Positions 34,820-44,180 of a stretch of DNA of 64,000 bases are shown piece by piece. The DNA comes from Rhizobium sp. P38BS-XIX (GTDB taxonomy: Bacteria > Pseudomonadota > Alphaproteobacteria > Rhizobiales > Rhizobiaceae), in assembly GCF_012641435.1 (NCBI RefSeq), contig NZ_JABAIJ010000006.1, forward strand, positions 404,036 to 468,035, written 5' to 3'. The translations under genes were made by a program, and so were the position numbers. A model generated the notes under the pieces. The model was not told the origin of the DNA and ran no database searches. It worked only from the letters and a program-made list of their open reading frames with translations. Numbering within the stretch: the stretch's first letter is position 1; each line of letters opens with the position of its first letter.

Positions 34820-35875
34820 TTAGCTGCCTTCCTTCCAGGCGGATGCCAGGACGCGAAGCCAGTTCTCCCTGCTCAGCTTTACGAGATCGGCTTCACCATA
34901 GCCAACGTTTCGAAGAGCGGCAATCAGCTTTTGGTTGCCGGCCGCATCGCCGATTTCAGCAGGGATCGTGGCACCGTCGAAGTCTGATCCGAGGCCGACA
35001 CAGTCGATGCCGACGCGGCTGACCAGGTGATCCACATGACGCACCATCGCCTCGAGAGGCGTATCGGCATCCGAGCGCGCATCGTCGCGCAGCATGGCCG
35101 TCGCGTAGTTGAGCCCGACGATGCCACGGCTTTCCTTGATGGCGTCCAGCTGCTTGTCCGTGAGGTTGCGCGCGACCGGCGTCAGCGCATGCGCGTTGGA
35201 GTGGCTGGCGACCAGCGGCTGGTCCGAGGTCTTGGCCACATCCCAGAAGCCTTTTTCCGTGATGTGGGCGAGATCGATGAGGATGCCGAGCTGATTGCAG
35301 GCGCGCACCAGCGCGAAGCCCGCGTCCGTAAGGCCGGGTCCGGTATCCGGCGAGCTCGGATAGGCGAAGGGAACGCCGTGGGCAAAAACGTTGTTGCGGC
35401 TCCAGACGGGGCCGAGCGAGCGCAAGCCGGCGGCATAAAAGGTTTCGAGTGCAACGAGATCGGCATCGATCGCCTCGCAGCCTTCCATGTGCATGACGGC
35501 AGCAAAGATGCCCTTGTCCATGCAATCGCGGATCTCGGCGGTGGAGCGGCAAAGCTTCCAGACGCCGGCGCGGTCGAGCCGCAGCGCGATCGCCGCCATA
35601 TCCAGCGCAATATCGAGCGAGGGCGCACGCTCCAGCGGAGCCGCAAGCGGCGTGGCATAATGGCCGTTGCTGTCCGGATCGGCAAAGACGAGATCGCCCG
35701 AGGGAATATAGATGGCGCACAGACCGCCGGCGAGGGCGCCGGCCTTCGAACGAGGCGCATCGATATGGCCGCTGGATGTGCCGTCCCAGAATTCGGCGAC
35801 CGGATCGGCGCCATCGCGCGCATGATGCCAAAGTCTCAGCAGAACGTCGTTATGACCATCGAATACGGATTGCAT
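34820..35875 (-). CDS. Membrane (renal-type) dipeptidase, peptidase family M19
   Basis: The 351-residue zinc dipeptidase has the N-terminal DGHNDVLL metal site, MEGCEAID (bridging Glu), ILIDLAHIT, VASHSNAHAL, and the late GLGSDFDG motif. It lacks an obvious signal peptide. It is the first gene of the operon with the peptide ABC importer, so it likely hydrolyses imported dipeptides, possibly ones with a D-residue or dehydropeptide. A candidate operator dyad lies upstream at 35980-35996. Confidence 0.92.
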   Translation of the reverse strand: MQSVFDGHNDVLLRLWHHARDGADPVAEFWDGTSSGHIDAPRSKAGALAGGLCAIYIPSGDLVFADPDSNGHYATPLAAPLERAPSLDIALDMAAIALRLDRAGVWKLCRSTAEIRDCMDKGIFAAVMHMEGCEAIDADLVALETFYAAGLRSLGPVWSRNNVFAHGVPFAYPSSPDTGPGLTDAGFALVRACNQLGILIDLAHITEKGFWDVAKTSDQPLVASHSNAHALTPVARNLTDKQLDAIKESRGIVGLNYATAMLRDDARSDADTPLEAMVRHVDHLVSRVGIDCVGLGSDFDGATIPAEIGDAAGNQKLIAALRNVGYGEADLVKLSRENWLRVLASAWKEGS

Positions 35876-35979
35876 CGTCTATCCCGGATGAAGCGCTCAA
35901 AGAGGTGAGCAAATGGAAAGCGGCCAGAATAGAAAAGCTGACAGGATTCGCCATACCCAAATGAAAAAAATTTGCATTT

Positions 35980-35996
35980 GCATGGAATTGCCATGC
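35980..35996. promoter_or_regulatory. Dyad upstream of the peptide operon
   Basis: GCATGG and CCATGC form a perfect 6-bp dyad around five bases (AATTG), about 105 bases before the dipeptidase start in an A-rich stretch. The placement suits an operator for the six-gene operon. The regulator is not known. Confidence 0.45.
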
Positions 35997-36005
35997 CAGA
36001 CGGAA

Positions 36006-36028
36006 AAGGCGGGGTAAAACCCCGCCTT
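36006..36028 (-). terminator. Terminator of the sugar ABC operon
   Basis: A 10-bp stem (AAGGCGGGGT / ACCCCGCCTT) with a 3-base loop lies 37 bases past the permease stop. On the minus strand it runs into TTTTCC. Confidence 0.8.
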
Positions 36029-36064
36029 GAAAGTATGCTGGAACGCTGACGATATTCTAGCGTT

Positions 36065-37090
36065 TTAGCGCTTGGCCCGCTTCTTCTGGCGATAGACGTC
36101 GATGGCCACGGCTGCGACAATGATGAAGCCCTTGGCGATTTCCTGGTAATAGGCATCGACGTTGAGGAAGGTGAAGCCGGAAATCATCACGCCGAGGATG
36201 ACGGTACCGATCACGGTGCCGGCGATGCGGCCGACGCCGCCGGTCAACGACGTACCGCCGATGACGGCAGCCGCGATCGCATCCAGCTCGTAGTTGACGC
36301 CCATGCCCGCCTGCGCCGTCTGAACGCGGGCAGCCGTGATGATGCCAGCGAGACCGGCAAGCAGGCCAGCAATTGCATAGACCTTGACCAGATGCCCTTC
36401 GACATTGATGCCCGAGACACGTGCCGCCTGCACATTGGCGCCGATCGCGTAGGTGAACTTGCCGTAGCGCGTGTAGCGCAGGACGACATGGAAGAGCACC
36501 GCGATGATCAGGAAGACGACGACAGGCCAGATGCCCGAACCGATGAAGTTGAACTGGTCGGTGAGACCGGAAATCGGCTGACCCTTCGTGTACAGCTTCG
36601 ACAGGCCGCGGGCCGAGACCATCATCCCGAGCGTCGCGATGAAAGGCGGGATCTTTGTCTGCGTGATCAGCTGGCCGTTGATGAAGCCGGCGGCGAGCCC
36701 GATGAGCAGACCGATGCCGATCGGCACGACGAAAGGCATGTCGGTCAGTGCCGGATAGACGGCGCGTGCCCATGTCGACGACTGCGCGAAGCTCGCCGCG
36801 ATCATGGCAGTCAGGCCGACGACCGAGCCGGATGAAAGATCGATGCCGCCCGTGATGATGACCTGCGTCACGCCGACAGAGATGATGCCGATGACGGAAA
36901 CTTGCAGGATCATGATCTTCAGGCGCTGCAGGTTCATCAGGAAGCTCTGCCCGACGAAGATCCAGCCGAGGACCTCACAGAGCAGCGCAATGCCGATCAG
37001 CACAAGGAAGATGCCGAGTTCGGGCGGAACACGACGGCGTCTTGGCCGCGTGACTGCCGGAGCGGTCGCCTCTGCAACTTTGGTAACCAT
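36065..37090 (-). CDS. Sugar ABC transporter permease (RbsC family, probable myo-inositol)
   Basis: The 341-residue inner-membrane protein has the RbsC/BPD_transp_2 fold: GVTQVIITGGIDLSSGSVVGLTAM, GFINGQLITQTKIPPFIATLGMM and GGTSLTGGVGRIAGT. The N-terminal 25 residues are basic. It is the last gene of the binding protein-ATPase-permease operon. Inositol is suggested by the IolR-type GGAA-N6-TTCC sites upstream of the operon and by the CUT2 type of all three proteins, not by direct evidence. Confidence 0.9.
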   Translation of the reverse strand: MVTKVAEATAPAVTRPRRRRVPPELGIFLVLIGIALLCEVLGWIFVGQSFLMNLQRLKIMILQVSVIGIISVGVTQVIITGGIDLSSGSVVGLTAMIAASFAQSSTWARAVYPALTDMPFVVPIGIGLLIGLAAGFINGQLITQTKIPPFIATLGMMVSARGLSKLYTKGQPISGLTDQFNFIGSGIWPVVVFLIIAVLFHVVLRYTRYGKFTYAIGANVQAARVSGINVEGHLVKVYAIAGLLAGLAGIITAARVQTAQAGMGVNYELDAIAAAVIGGTSLTGGVGRIAGTVIGTVILGVMISGFTFLNVDAYYQEIAKGFIIVAAVAIDVYRQKKRAKR

Positions 37091-37122
37091 GGTTCAATCC
37101 TCCCTTGCAATGGTTGGCGGCG

Positions 37123-38664
37123 TCACTGCGCGGCCAGCTCCATCACCTTCACTTGAGTTGCGTCCGCCCGATCCAGGAAGCCCGTGACCCGTCCTTCATG
37201 CATGACCATGATGCGGTCGCTCATGCCGAGCACCTCGGGCATTTCCGACGAGATCATGATGACGGCGACGCCGTTGCGCGCCATTTCGGTGACGAGACGA
37301 TGGATTTCCGCCTTGGCGCCGACATCGATGCCGCGCGTCGGTTCGTCCAGAATGAGAATGCGGGGATTGGTGAGCATCCACCGGCCGATCAACGCCTTCT
37401 GCTGATTGCCGCCGGAGAGGTTTTCGATGCGTTCGTCGAGGTTCGGCGTCTTGACGCGCAATTTCTTGGCCATCTCCTCGCAGGCCTGCTCAATGGCGCC
37501 TTCCTGCACGAATCCGCCACGCACGAACTGGTCGTGCAGGACTGCGACCTGCATGTTCTCCAGCACGCTGAGGATCAGAAGACAGCCCGTATCCTTGCGG
37601 TCCTCGGTCAAGAAAGCCATGCCGTGGCGGATGGCAGCCGCCGGCGAAGCGATCGCGGTCTTCTTGCCGAAGAGCTCGATCGTGCCGGACGAGGCGGGCG
37701 TGACGCCGAAGATGGCTTCGGCAACATTGGACCTGCCTGATCCCACCAGCCCGGCCACGCCGAGAATTTCGCCTGCCCTGACATCGAAGGAAACATTGGA
37801 GAAGACGCCGTCGAGGCTGAGATCCTTGACCGAGAGAACGGTCTCGCCGATCGGCACCTCTTCCTTGGGGAACATCTGGGTAATCTCGCGGCCGACCATC
37901 ATGCGGATGATGTCGTCGCGCGTCACATCGGTAGAGGCATGCGTGCCGATATATTTGCCGTCGCGAAACACCGAGAATTCGTCGGCGATCTCGAACAGCT
38001 CGTTCATCTTGTGGGTGATGTAGACGATACCGATGCCCTGCGAGCGCAGGTCGCGAATGATCTGGAAGAGATGCGCCACCTCGCGCTCGGTGAGCGCCGA
38101 AGTCGGTTCGTCCATGATGAGGACGTCGGAATTATAGGAGACCGCCTTGGCGATCTCGACCATCTGCCGGCTTGCAACGGAAAGCTCGCGCACCTGGATT
38201 TCCGGGTCCAGGGAAATGTTCAGCCGCTGAAAGAGCTCTTCGGTCTTACGGCTCATCTCGGCATGATCGACAAGGCCGAAGCGGTTCTTCGGCTCACGCC
38301 GGATCCAGATGTTCTCGGCGACTGTCATGAAGGGCATCAGGTTCAGTTCCTGATGGATCATGGCAATCCCGTTTTCGAGCGCATCGAGCGGCGATTTCAA
38401 CCGGATCTCGACGCCCTTCAAACGCACTTCGCCCTGGTCGGGAATATAGATGCCGGCGAGGATCTTCATCAACGTCGATTTGCCCGCGCCGTTTTCACCC
38501 ATCAGCGCATGCACCGTGCCGCGCTTCAGGCGGAAGGAAACGTCGTCGAGCGCCAGAACGCCAGGAAACTCCTTGCGCACGCCTTCGGCGCTCAGCAGAT
38601 AGGCGGCATTGGGGACAACGCCGCTGGCGCGCACCGCCGCCATGGTGGATGGGCTCACAACCAT
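37123..38664 (-). CDS. Sugar ABC transporter ATP-binding protein (RbsA/CUT2 type)
   Basis: The 513-residue protein is a fused double ATPase. The first domain has GENGAGKST, the LSVASRQMVEIAKAV signature and VLIMDEPTSALTE. The second has a degenerate Walker A (GLVGSGRSNV) and the signature LSGGNQQKALIGRWM with ILILDEPTRGIDVG. The second site's altered P-loop is normal in this family. GGGAGGG precedes the ATG. It lies 72 bases from the end of the frameshifted binding protein gene. Confidence 0.94.
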   Translation of the reverse strand: MVVSPSTMAAVRASGVVPNAAYLLSAEGVRKEFPGVLALDDVSFRLKRGTVHALMGENGAGKSTLMKILAGIYIPDQGEVRLKGVEIRLKSPLDALENGIAMIHQELNLMPFMTVAENIWIRREPKNRFGLVDHAEMSRKTEELFQRLNISLDPEIQVRELSVASRQMVEIAKAVSYNSDVLIMDEPTSALTEREVAHLFQIIRDLRSQGIGIVYITHKMNELFEIADEFSVFRDGKYIGTHASTDVTRDDIIRMMVGREITQMFPKEEVPIGETVLSVKDLSLDGVFSNVSFDVRAGEILGVAGLVGSGRSNVAEAIFGVTPASSGTIELFGKKTAIASPAAAIRHGMAFLTEDRKDTGCLLILSVLENMQVAVLHDQFVRGGFVQEGAIEQACEEMAKKLRVKTPNLDERIENLSGGNQQKALIGRWMLTNPRILILDEPTRGIDVGAKAEIHRLVTEMARNGVAVIMISSEMPEVLGMSDRIMVMHEGRVTGFLDRADATQVKVMELAAQ

Positions 38665-38736
38665 TTTTCCCTCCCGGGCAGATCGGATTTCAAAGGATGC
38701 GGGCCTTTGACCCGCATCCGTCGATCACTCTCATCA

Positions 38737-39662
38737 TCAGTTCTTCTTGACGAAGTCCTTGACGTTGGCCGGCGTGACGAGCTGGAAGGGGATGTAAACC
38801 TTCTTCTCGATCTTATCGCCCTTGGCGAGCTTGAGGGCCGCATCGACTGCGCCCTTGCCCTGGCCGGCTGCATCCTGGAACACGGTGACCTTCAGGTCGC
38901 CGGCCTGCATAGCGGCAAGCGCGTCCTGCGTGGCGTCGACGCCGGCAACGACGATCTTGTCCAGCGACTTGCCGGATGCCTTCAGCGCCTGGATTGCGCC
39001 GATCGCCATTTCGTCGTTGTTGGAGATGACGGCATCGAATTCGAGACCGCTGGAGAGCCAGTTGGTCATCAGGTCGGCGCCCTGGTACGCTGCCAGTTGG
39101 CGGTCTGTTCCTGAACGATCTGGATGCCCTTGCACTCGTCGGTCGCGACCACGTCATGGACGTCCTTGGTGCGCATGCGGGCAGCCTGGTTTGACAGTTC
39201 GCCCATCATGATGACGGCCTTGCCCTTGCCACCCAGCAGGCGGCAGACTTCCTTCGCTTCAAGCGTGCCGGATTCCTGTTCGTTGGAGGCAACGAAAGCC
39301 TGCTTGTCCGGAAGGCTGTCGACGTTGGCCGGCTCGCGGTTGACGTAGACGAGCGGGATCTTCGCATCGGCGGCGAGCTTGGAAATTGCAGCCGTCGCGT
39401 CGGTATCGACCGGGTTCACGATGATGGCGTCGACCTTACTGGCGATGAAGTTCTGGATCTGGCTCTGCTGCTTGGCAATATCGTTCTGCGCATCTTCGAC
39501 CTGTAGCGTAACGCCCTTGTCCTTCGCATAGTCCTGCATGCCGTTGCGCAGAACGGTCAGGAAGTTGTCGTCGAACAGCGCCATGGAAACGCCGATGGTT
39601 TCGGCATGAGCAGCCGTGGACAACAGAAGCGCCATTGCCGAGCCAAGAATAAATTTCTTCAT
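38737..39662 (-). pseudogene. Sugar ABC transporter binding protein, frameshifted
   Basis: From the ATG at 39662 (MKKFILGSAMALLL, a signal peptide, with GGAGG upstream) the protein reads ETIGVSMALFDDNFLTVLRNGM as a CUT2 periplasmic binding protein. At about 39083-39086 the frame is lost, giving WQRTRAPT then stop. The adjacent frame continues normally with QGADLMTNWL to the expected C-terminus DFVKKN at 38737. One missing base near the CCTGGT stretch explains both halves. This could be a true mutation, which would disable the importer, or a sequencing error. The two halves together would make about 308 residues, the normal length. Confidence 0.88.
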
Positions 39663-40033
39663 GTTTTCCTCCCAGATACGGTGTCCGGCCACACCCCTCC
39701 TAAATGCCGGAGCCCCCAGTCTCCACCGCAGGGCCTTCGTTCAATCGACCGCCACTCCCATGGCTGCCATCTTGAAAAACGGAACAAACAAACCGTAAAA
39801 TTCCATATGCGGAATATTCATTCCATTTTTCACGTCAAAGGTCAACAGCAAATTCCGATGGTGCGGCAGCACGCAACAAAGGCGGATTTTCTCGTCGTTG
39901 CCGCTGTAACAACCTGAGACCGAACCTACATACGGGCGCCCGGCCCGACGGAATGGCCATTCCATCACGACGGGAACGGAATAGAATACCGACGATCAAC
40001 CGGCCGCCTGCCGGCCAGCAACGGAGAACACAC
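39663..40033. promoter_or_regulatory. Divergent regulatory region with IolR-type sites
   Basis: Between the sugar operon and the DUF1993 gene lie two GGAA-N6-TTCC dyads: 39811-39824 (GGAATATTCATTCC) and 39950-39963 (GGAATGGCCATTCC, a perfect 14-bp palindrome). The inverse arrangement TTCCATATGCGGAA spans 39801-39814. GGAA-N6-TTCC is, from memory, the IolR operator of S. meliloti myo-inositol genes. There is no gene in this stretch. Confidence 0.6.
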
Positions 40034-40540
40034 ATGCCCTCGATGTACAGTTTCTCGGTCCCCGTCTTTCAACGCGGCCTGCAAAACCTTTCGACCTATC
40101 TCGAGAAGATCGAAGCCCAAGCCGCGGAAAAAGGCATCTCGGCCGAGGAACTCGTTTCCGCGCGCCTGATCGATGACATGCTGCCGCTCTCCGGCCAGTA
40201 CCAGCGCGCTTCCGATACGGCGAAACTCACCATCTCCCGTCTCGCCGACATCGAAGCACCGCGTTTCGAGGACAATGAGGTCACCGTCGCCGATCTGCGC
40301 GAACGCCTGAAAAAGACACAGGATTTTCTGGCGACGATTACGCCCGAGGCCATGGAAGGCAGCGATACGCGGGAGGTGACGATATCGCCCGGCGGCAACA
40401 AGGTCGTGTTCAAGGGCGAGGATTATCTGGCAAAATTCGCTTTGCCGAACTTCTTCTTTCACGTCACCACGGCACACGACATCCTGCGCAGCCGTGGGCT
40501 GTCAGTCGGCAAGATGACCTATCTCGGATCGTTCGCCTAA
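40034..40540 (+). CDS. DUF1993 domain protein
   Basis: The 168-residue protein starts MPSMYSFSVPVFQRGLQNLSTYL and has GADDMLPL-like MIDDMLPLSGQYQ and the C-terminal NFFFHVTTAHDILRSRGLSVGKMTYLG, both typical of DUF1993. The family looks like a DinB-type four-helix bundle with His residues but has no proven function. The ATG at 40034 follows GGAGAA. It is divergent from the sugar operon and convergent with the sulfatase. Confidence 0.86.
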   Translation: MPSMYSFSVPVFQRGLQNLSTYLEKIEAQAAEKGISAEELVSARLIDDMLPLSGQYQRASDTAKLTISRLADIEAPRFEDNEVTVADLRERLKKTQDFLATITPEAMEGSDTREVTISPGGNKVVFKGEDYLAKFALPNFFFHVTTAHDILRSRGLSVGKMTYLGSFA

Positions 40541-40551
40541 ACCTTGGATAA

Positions 40552-40576
40552 CGGGAAAACACGCAGCGTTTTCCCG
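40552..40576. other. Hairpin after the DUF1993 gene
   Basis: A 9-bp stem (CGGGAAAAC / GTTTTCCCG) with a 7-base loop lies 12 bases past the stop, without a T-run. It may protect the mRNA end. Confidence 0.55.
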
Positions 40577-40610
40577 CGTAGACTTGCCGAAAGCAAATAA
40601 CGAAAACTGT

Positions 40611-42173
40611 TCAGGGCCGGCGTGAAACCGGCCCTTTTTCCGTCAGCTCCGTATAGGCGAGCGTCTGGTCGAGATGTTGCGCCCGCAAGGAGAGCAGCTT
40701 TTCGGCATAGGCAAGCCTGATCGCCGTATAGGCGTTGTCATCAGCGACATTGGTAAGCTCGGCCGGATCCTTCTCAAGGTCGAAGAGCAGCGGCGGAAGC
40801 CCGGCGCAATGGACATATTTGAAGTGCTCGTCGCGCACGACGGCCAGGTTGCAGGCATTCGACCGCAAGCCGAAATGCCGCTCGGGAATGCCCTCTGCTA
40901 TATCGCGGAAATCGAACTCCCAGAAGGCCGCATCGCGCCAATTTTCCGGCTCGGAACCAGAGAAGAACGGCAGCAGGCTTTCGCCATCGACATGATTTGC
41001 CGGCTCGATGTCCAGCCGGTCACACAGGCTCGGGAAAATATCGGCAGCGCTGGTGAAGCGCGCGACCTGTAGCCCATGCGTGGCAGGCTGGCTGGGATCG
41101 CGAATGACGAGGGGCACATGATAGCTGCCGTCGAAGAAGCCGCCCTTGCCGAGAGACCAGTGATCGCCCATCATTTCGGCATGGTCGGACGTGAAGACGA
41201 TGACGGTGTCCTCCCAGGCTCCGGCATCCTTCAACGCCTGCCAGATCCGACCGAGCTGCGCATCGACCTCGGCAATCATGCCGTAATAGATCGCGCGGAT
41301 CGCGGAAAAATCCTCGGAAGACCACTCGTTGATAGGCCCTTTACCGCCATGCATGAAGCCGCCCTTGCCGATCAGGGGCATGCCGAACGCGAGCAGCGGA
41401 TGGAGAGCCATTTCCGTCTCCCGGTCAGCCGCACGCGCAAAAGCCGGGCCGTCGGCAGCCGAGAACATGCGGTTATAGGGTTCCGGCACCGAGAAAGGCG
41501 GATGCGGCCTCAGGAAGGAAACATGCGCAAACCACGGCTGATCCTGCTCTCCCAGCCAGCGGATGAACTCGCCGGCCATGAAAGCCGTCTGCGTCTCGTC
41601 CTTGGAATAGGCAGGCGCATTGTTGGAAATTGCGCCGGGCTCGGCCCCGACCGGAATGTGAATGTCGCGGCTAACGGCATCGGCATGACCGCGAGCCCGC
41701 AGCCAGGACAACCACTGTTTCTCATGCTCGGGCAGAAGTTGCCGCGGCGTGAAGCCGGGCAATACGCCCTCGTAAGACGTCAGATGCGGATCGTGGGAAT
41801 CCTTGATCCGCGGATCGGGAGCCGTGTCCGTGTAGCCGAATAGCGTCGGATCGTAGCCCGCCCGCCGAGCCGCGAGCGCAACATTGTCGAAACGGGCATC
41901 CAGCGGCGAACCATTGCGGCAGACGCGATGGTTCATCTGATATAGGCCGGTATAAAGCGTCGCCCGCGCCGGCGAACACGGAGCCGTTCCGGCATAATGC
42001 CGCCGAAAGAGCACGCCTTCCCGGGCGAGCGCATCCACATTCGGCGTCTTCACGCATTCATGGCCGACGGCGGAGAGGCAATCTCCCCGCCATTGGTCGG
42101 CCGAAATCAGAAGCACGTTCGGGCGCTTGGCCGGATTGCCAGAGCCGTTGTCAGTGCTGGTTGGATTTGGCAT
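40611..42173 (-). CDS. Sulfatase / phosphonate monoester hydrolase family enzyme
   Basis: The 520-residue alkaline-phosphatase-superfamily enzyme has the metal site NVLLISADQWRGD near the N-terminus. The formylglycine motif C66-S-P-A-R follows, matured by a sulfatase-modifying enzyme that is not in this window. Later come FTSDHAEMMGDHWSLGKGGFFDGSYHVPLVIRD and EFDFRD. Overall it resembles the rhizobial phosphonate monoester/arylsulfate hydrolases. No signal peptide is seen. The substrate is unknown. Its start overlaps the end of galE by 23 bases, so the two are translationally linked. Confidence 0.85.
   Translation of the reverse strand: MPNPTSTDNGSGNPAKRPNVLLISADQWRGDCLSAVGHECVKTPNVDALAREGVLFRRHYAGTAPCSPARATLYTGLYQMNHRVCRNGSPLDARFDNVALAARRAGYDPTLFGYTDTAPDPRIKDSHDPHLTSYEGVLPGFTPRQLLPEHEKQWLSWLRARGHADAVSRDIHIPVGAEPGAISNNAPAYSKDETQTAFMAGEFIRWLGEQDQPWFAHVSFLRPHPPFSVPEPYNRMFSAADGPAFARAADRETEMALHPLLAFGMPLIGKGGFMHGGKGPINEWSSEDFSAIRAIYYGMIAEVDAQLGRIWQALKDAGAWEDTVIVFTSDHAEMMGDHWSLGKGGFFDGSYHVPLVIRDPSQPATHGLQVARFTSAADIFPSLCDRLDIEPANHVDGESLLPFFSGSEPENWRDAAFWEFDFRDIAEGIPERHFGLRSNACNLAVVRDEHFKYVHCAGLPPLLFDLEKDPAELTNVADDNAYTAIRLAYAEKLLSLRAQHLDQTLAYTELTEKGPVSRRP
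40613..40639 (+). terminator. Terminator for the DUF1993 gene, inside the sulfatase 3' end
   Basis: An 8-bp stem (AGGGCCGG / CCGGCCCT) with a 7-base loop and five T on the plus strand. It overlaps the last codons of the convergent sulfatase gene. Confidence 0.75.
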
Positions 42174-43134
42174 GCCAGTTCCATGCGGATTCGACGATTT
42201 TGGTCAGATCGTATTTCGGCGACCAGCCAAGAATATCGCGAGCCTTGTCGTTGTTGGCGACCAACGTCGTCGAATCGCCCTCGCGGCGGCCGACATATTC
42301 GACCGGGAACGGTCGCTTCGATACCGTCTCGATGGTCCCAAGCAGCTCCTTCACCGTCGTACCGGTGCCCGTGCCGAGATTGAGCGCGACGGAATCGCCT
42401 CCATCAAGCAGATACTCAACGGCGCGCACATGGGCGTCGGCAAGATCGAGCACGTGGATGTAGTCGCGTACACACGTGCCGTCGCGGGTGTCGTAATCGC
42501 TGCCGAACACCTTGAAGCCCTGCCGGCGGCCGAGCGCCGCCTCGATGGCCAGCGGGATCGCATGGGTTTCCGGCTTATGCCACTCACCGACGCGCCCCTC
42601 GAAATCGGCACCAGCGGCGTTGAAATAGCGCAGAACGACGGAGCGCAGGCCTTTGTACAGATCGTAATCGGCAAGCGCCTGCTCGACGATGTATTTCGTG
42701 CGGCCATAGGGATTGATCGGCACCTGCTGATGGCTCTCGTCGAGCGGCACGCTCTGCGGCAAACCGTAAGTCGCGCAGGTGGACGAAAAGACGAAAGCCT
42801 TTATGCCTGCGGCCTGGGCAGCCGAAAGCAGAGTCAGCGTGCCAATGACGTTATTCTCGTAGAAGGAGACCGGATCCTTGACCGACTCGCCAACCTCGAT
42901 CAACGCGGCGAAATGGAGGATGGCGGCAGGCTTGTGCTTGGCCAGGACTTCATCAAGACGGGCGCGATCGCGGATATCGCCTTCCTCGGCCGGACCCCAT
43001 TTGACGAACTCACGATGCCCGTTGGAGAAATTGTCGTAGACGACGGGCTTGAACCCCTTGTTCGCCAGATCCAGACATGTGTGCGAACCGATATATCCGG
43101 CGCCGCCGACCACAAGCACGGTTTCTCCTGCCAT
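42151..43134 (-). CDS. galE: UDP-glucose 4-epimerase
   Basis: The 327-residue extended SDR begins VLVVGGAGYIGSHTCLDL (the NAD-binding GxxGxxG). The catalytic Ser is in SSTCATYG and YxxxK is in YGRTKYIVEQ. VLRYFNAAGADFEG and RDYIHVLDLADAHV are GalE signatures. It interconverts UDP-Glc and UDP-Gal for surface polysaccharides (exoB role in rhizobia). The ATG at 43134 has AAGGGG upstream. The longer frame from 43209 is not used. Confidence 0.95.
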   Translation of the reverse strand: MAGETVLVVGGAGYIGSHTCLDLANKGFKPVVYDNFSNGHREFVKWGPAEEGDIRDRARLDEVLAKHKPAAILHFAALIEVGESVKDPVSFYENNVIGTLTLLSAAQAAGIKAFVFSSTCATYGLPQSVPLDESHQQVPINPYGRTKYIVEQALADYDLYKGLRSVVLRYFNAAGADFEGRVGEWHKPETHAIPLAIEAALGRRQGFKVFGSDYDTRDGTCVRDYIHVLDLADAHVRAVEYLLDGGDSVALNLGTGTGTTVKELLGTIETVSKRPFPVEYVGRREGDSTTLVANNDKARDILGWSPKYDLTKIVESAWNWHAKSNQH

Positions 43135-43287
43135 CACTACCCCTTCTCTACTCACAAACGATATGCCGCCCCAAAATGCGGCGGACCGGGTACGATCCGA
43201 CGCGTACACTTAGAGAGCTGTAGCCGACTTGCAAGGCGGGAGAAAGGCGCAAGATGGGCGGGATCAGGAATGGACGCAGACGGGAAA

Positions 43288-43971
43288 TTACGCCGGCTTT
43301 GCTTCCACCTTGCCGGCATGCATGAGAATTCCGGCAAGCGCCAAAACCGGCGGTAGCAGGAAGCAAGCCATGCCGATCAGCAGGAAAAGGCTGGCCGCCA
43401 CCGCGCAACCGAGGGCGAAGCCGCCGACGGCCGCTCCCATGCGGCCAAGCCGTGCCTTCATCGCGGCTTTCTCTTCCGGCTTGGCGCCTCGCAGGAGGTC
43501 GGCAATATCGATCATGATTTGCGTCGTCGTTCCCGTCATCATCGTGGTCGGCGGCGCCGAGCCGAGGTGGATACGATGCGCTGTCGTCTGGATCGCCATC
43601 GCGGCGATAAGAGTCATGCCGGTCAAGATCGCCTGCCAGCCGTCCCCGTCACCGAACGGACCGAAGCGCATCGCAAAAATCGCGGCGAGCACGAGCAGCA
43701 CGAGTTTCAGGGTGAGAACGATCTGCAGCGTCGGCAGATTGCGACGCGAAAGATCGCCGCCCAGCAGCCGCGCGAGAACGACGACGATACAAAAAACCGG
43801 GAGAGCCAGCAGCTTGGCAACCGCCCCCGAAGCTCCGAGCGCCAGCGTTGCGCCAAGAGTGACGAAATTGCCCGTGACATGCGCGGTAAAAAGGCCATGG
43901 AGGGCAAGAAAGCCGGCGGTATCGACATAACCGCCGTTGATGCTCAAAAGAATAGGCAGGCTCGGCTTCAT
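43288..43971 (-). CDS. DUF1275 (YoaK-like) membrane protein
   Basis: The 227-residue protein has six hydrophobic helices. The N-terminal SINGGYVDTAGFLALHGLFTAHVTGNFVTLG is the DUF1275 signature, and TTAHRIHLGSAPPTTMMTGTTTQIMIDIADL is the second conserved stretch. It lies in the inner membrane, with unknown function. The ATG at 43971 follows GAGGAA; a longer frame from 44106 is unsupported. Confidence 0.88.
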   Translation of the reverse strand: MKPSLPILLSINGGYVDTAGFLALHGLFTAHVTGNFVTLGATLALGASGAVAKLLALPVFCIVVVLARLLGGDLSRRNLPTLQIVLTLKLVLLVLAAIFAMRFGPFGDGDGWQAILTGMTLIAAMAIQTTAHRIHLGSAPPTTMMTGTTTQIMIDIADLLRGAKPEEKAAMKARLGRMGAAVGGFALGCAVAASLFLLIGMACFLLPPVLALAGILMHAGKVEAKPA

Positions 43972-44180
43972 CGGTTCCTCGCGCGCTTCGATCGTCTCCG
44001 ACCTTATCGCGCCGAAAGGTCGCCTATGTCGAGATGCTTGCGTGGCCGCGAAACGAAACATCGCCGTGGAACGCCAACTGGACGGGGGCGACATGCTGCA
44101 GATCAAGGTTGCATCGACTTGCTTAACGGAGTTGTGTTTTAGTGGCCGTCCATCACACAGATTCTGGGAGGCGTCGCTTT

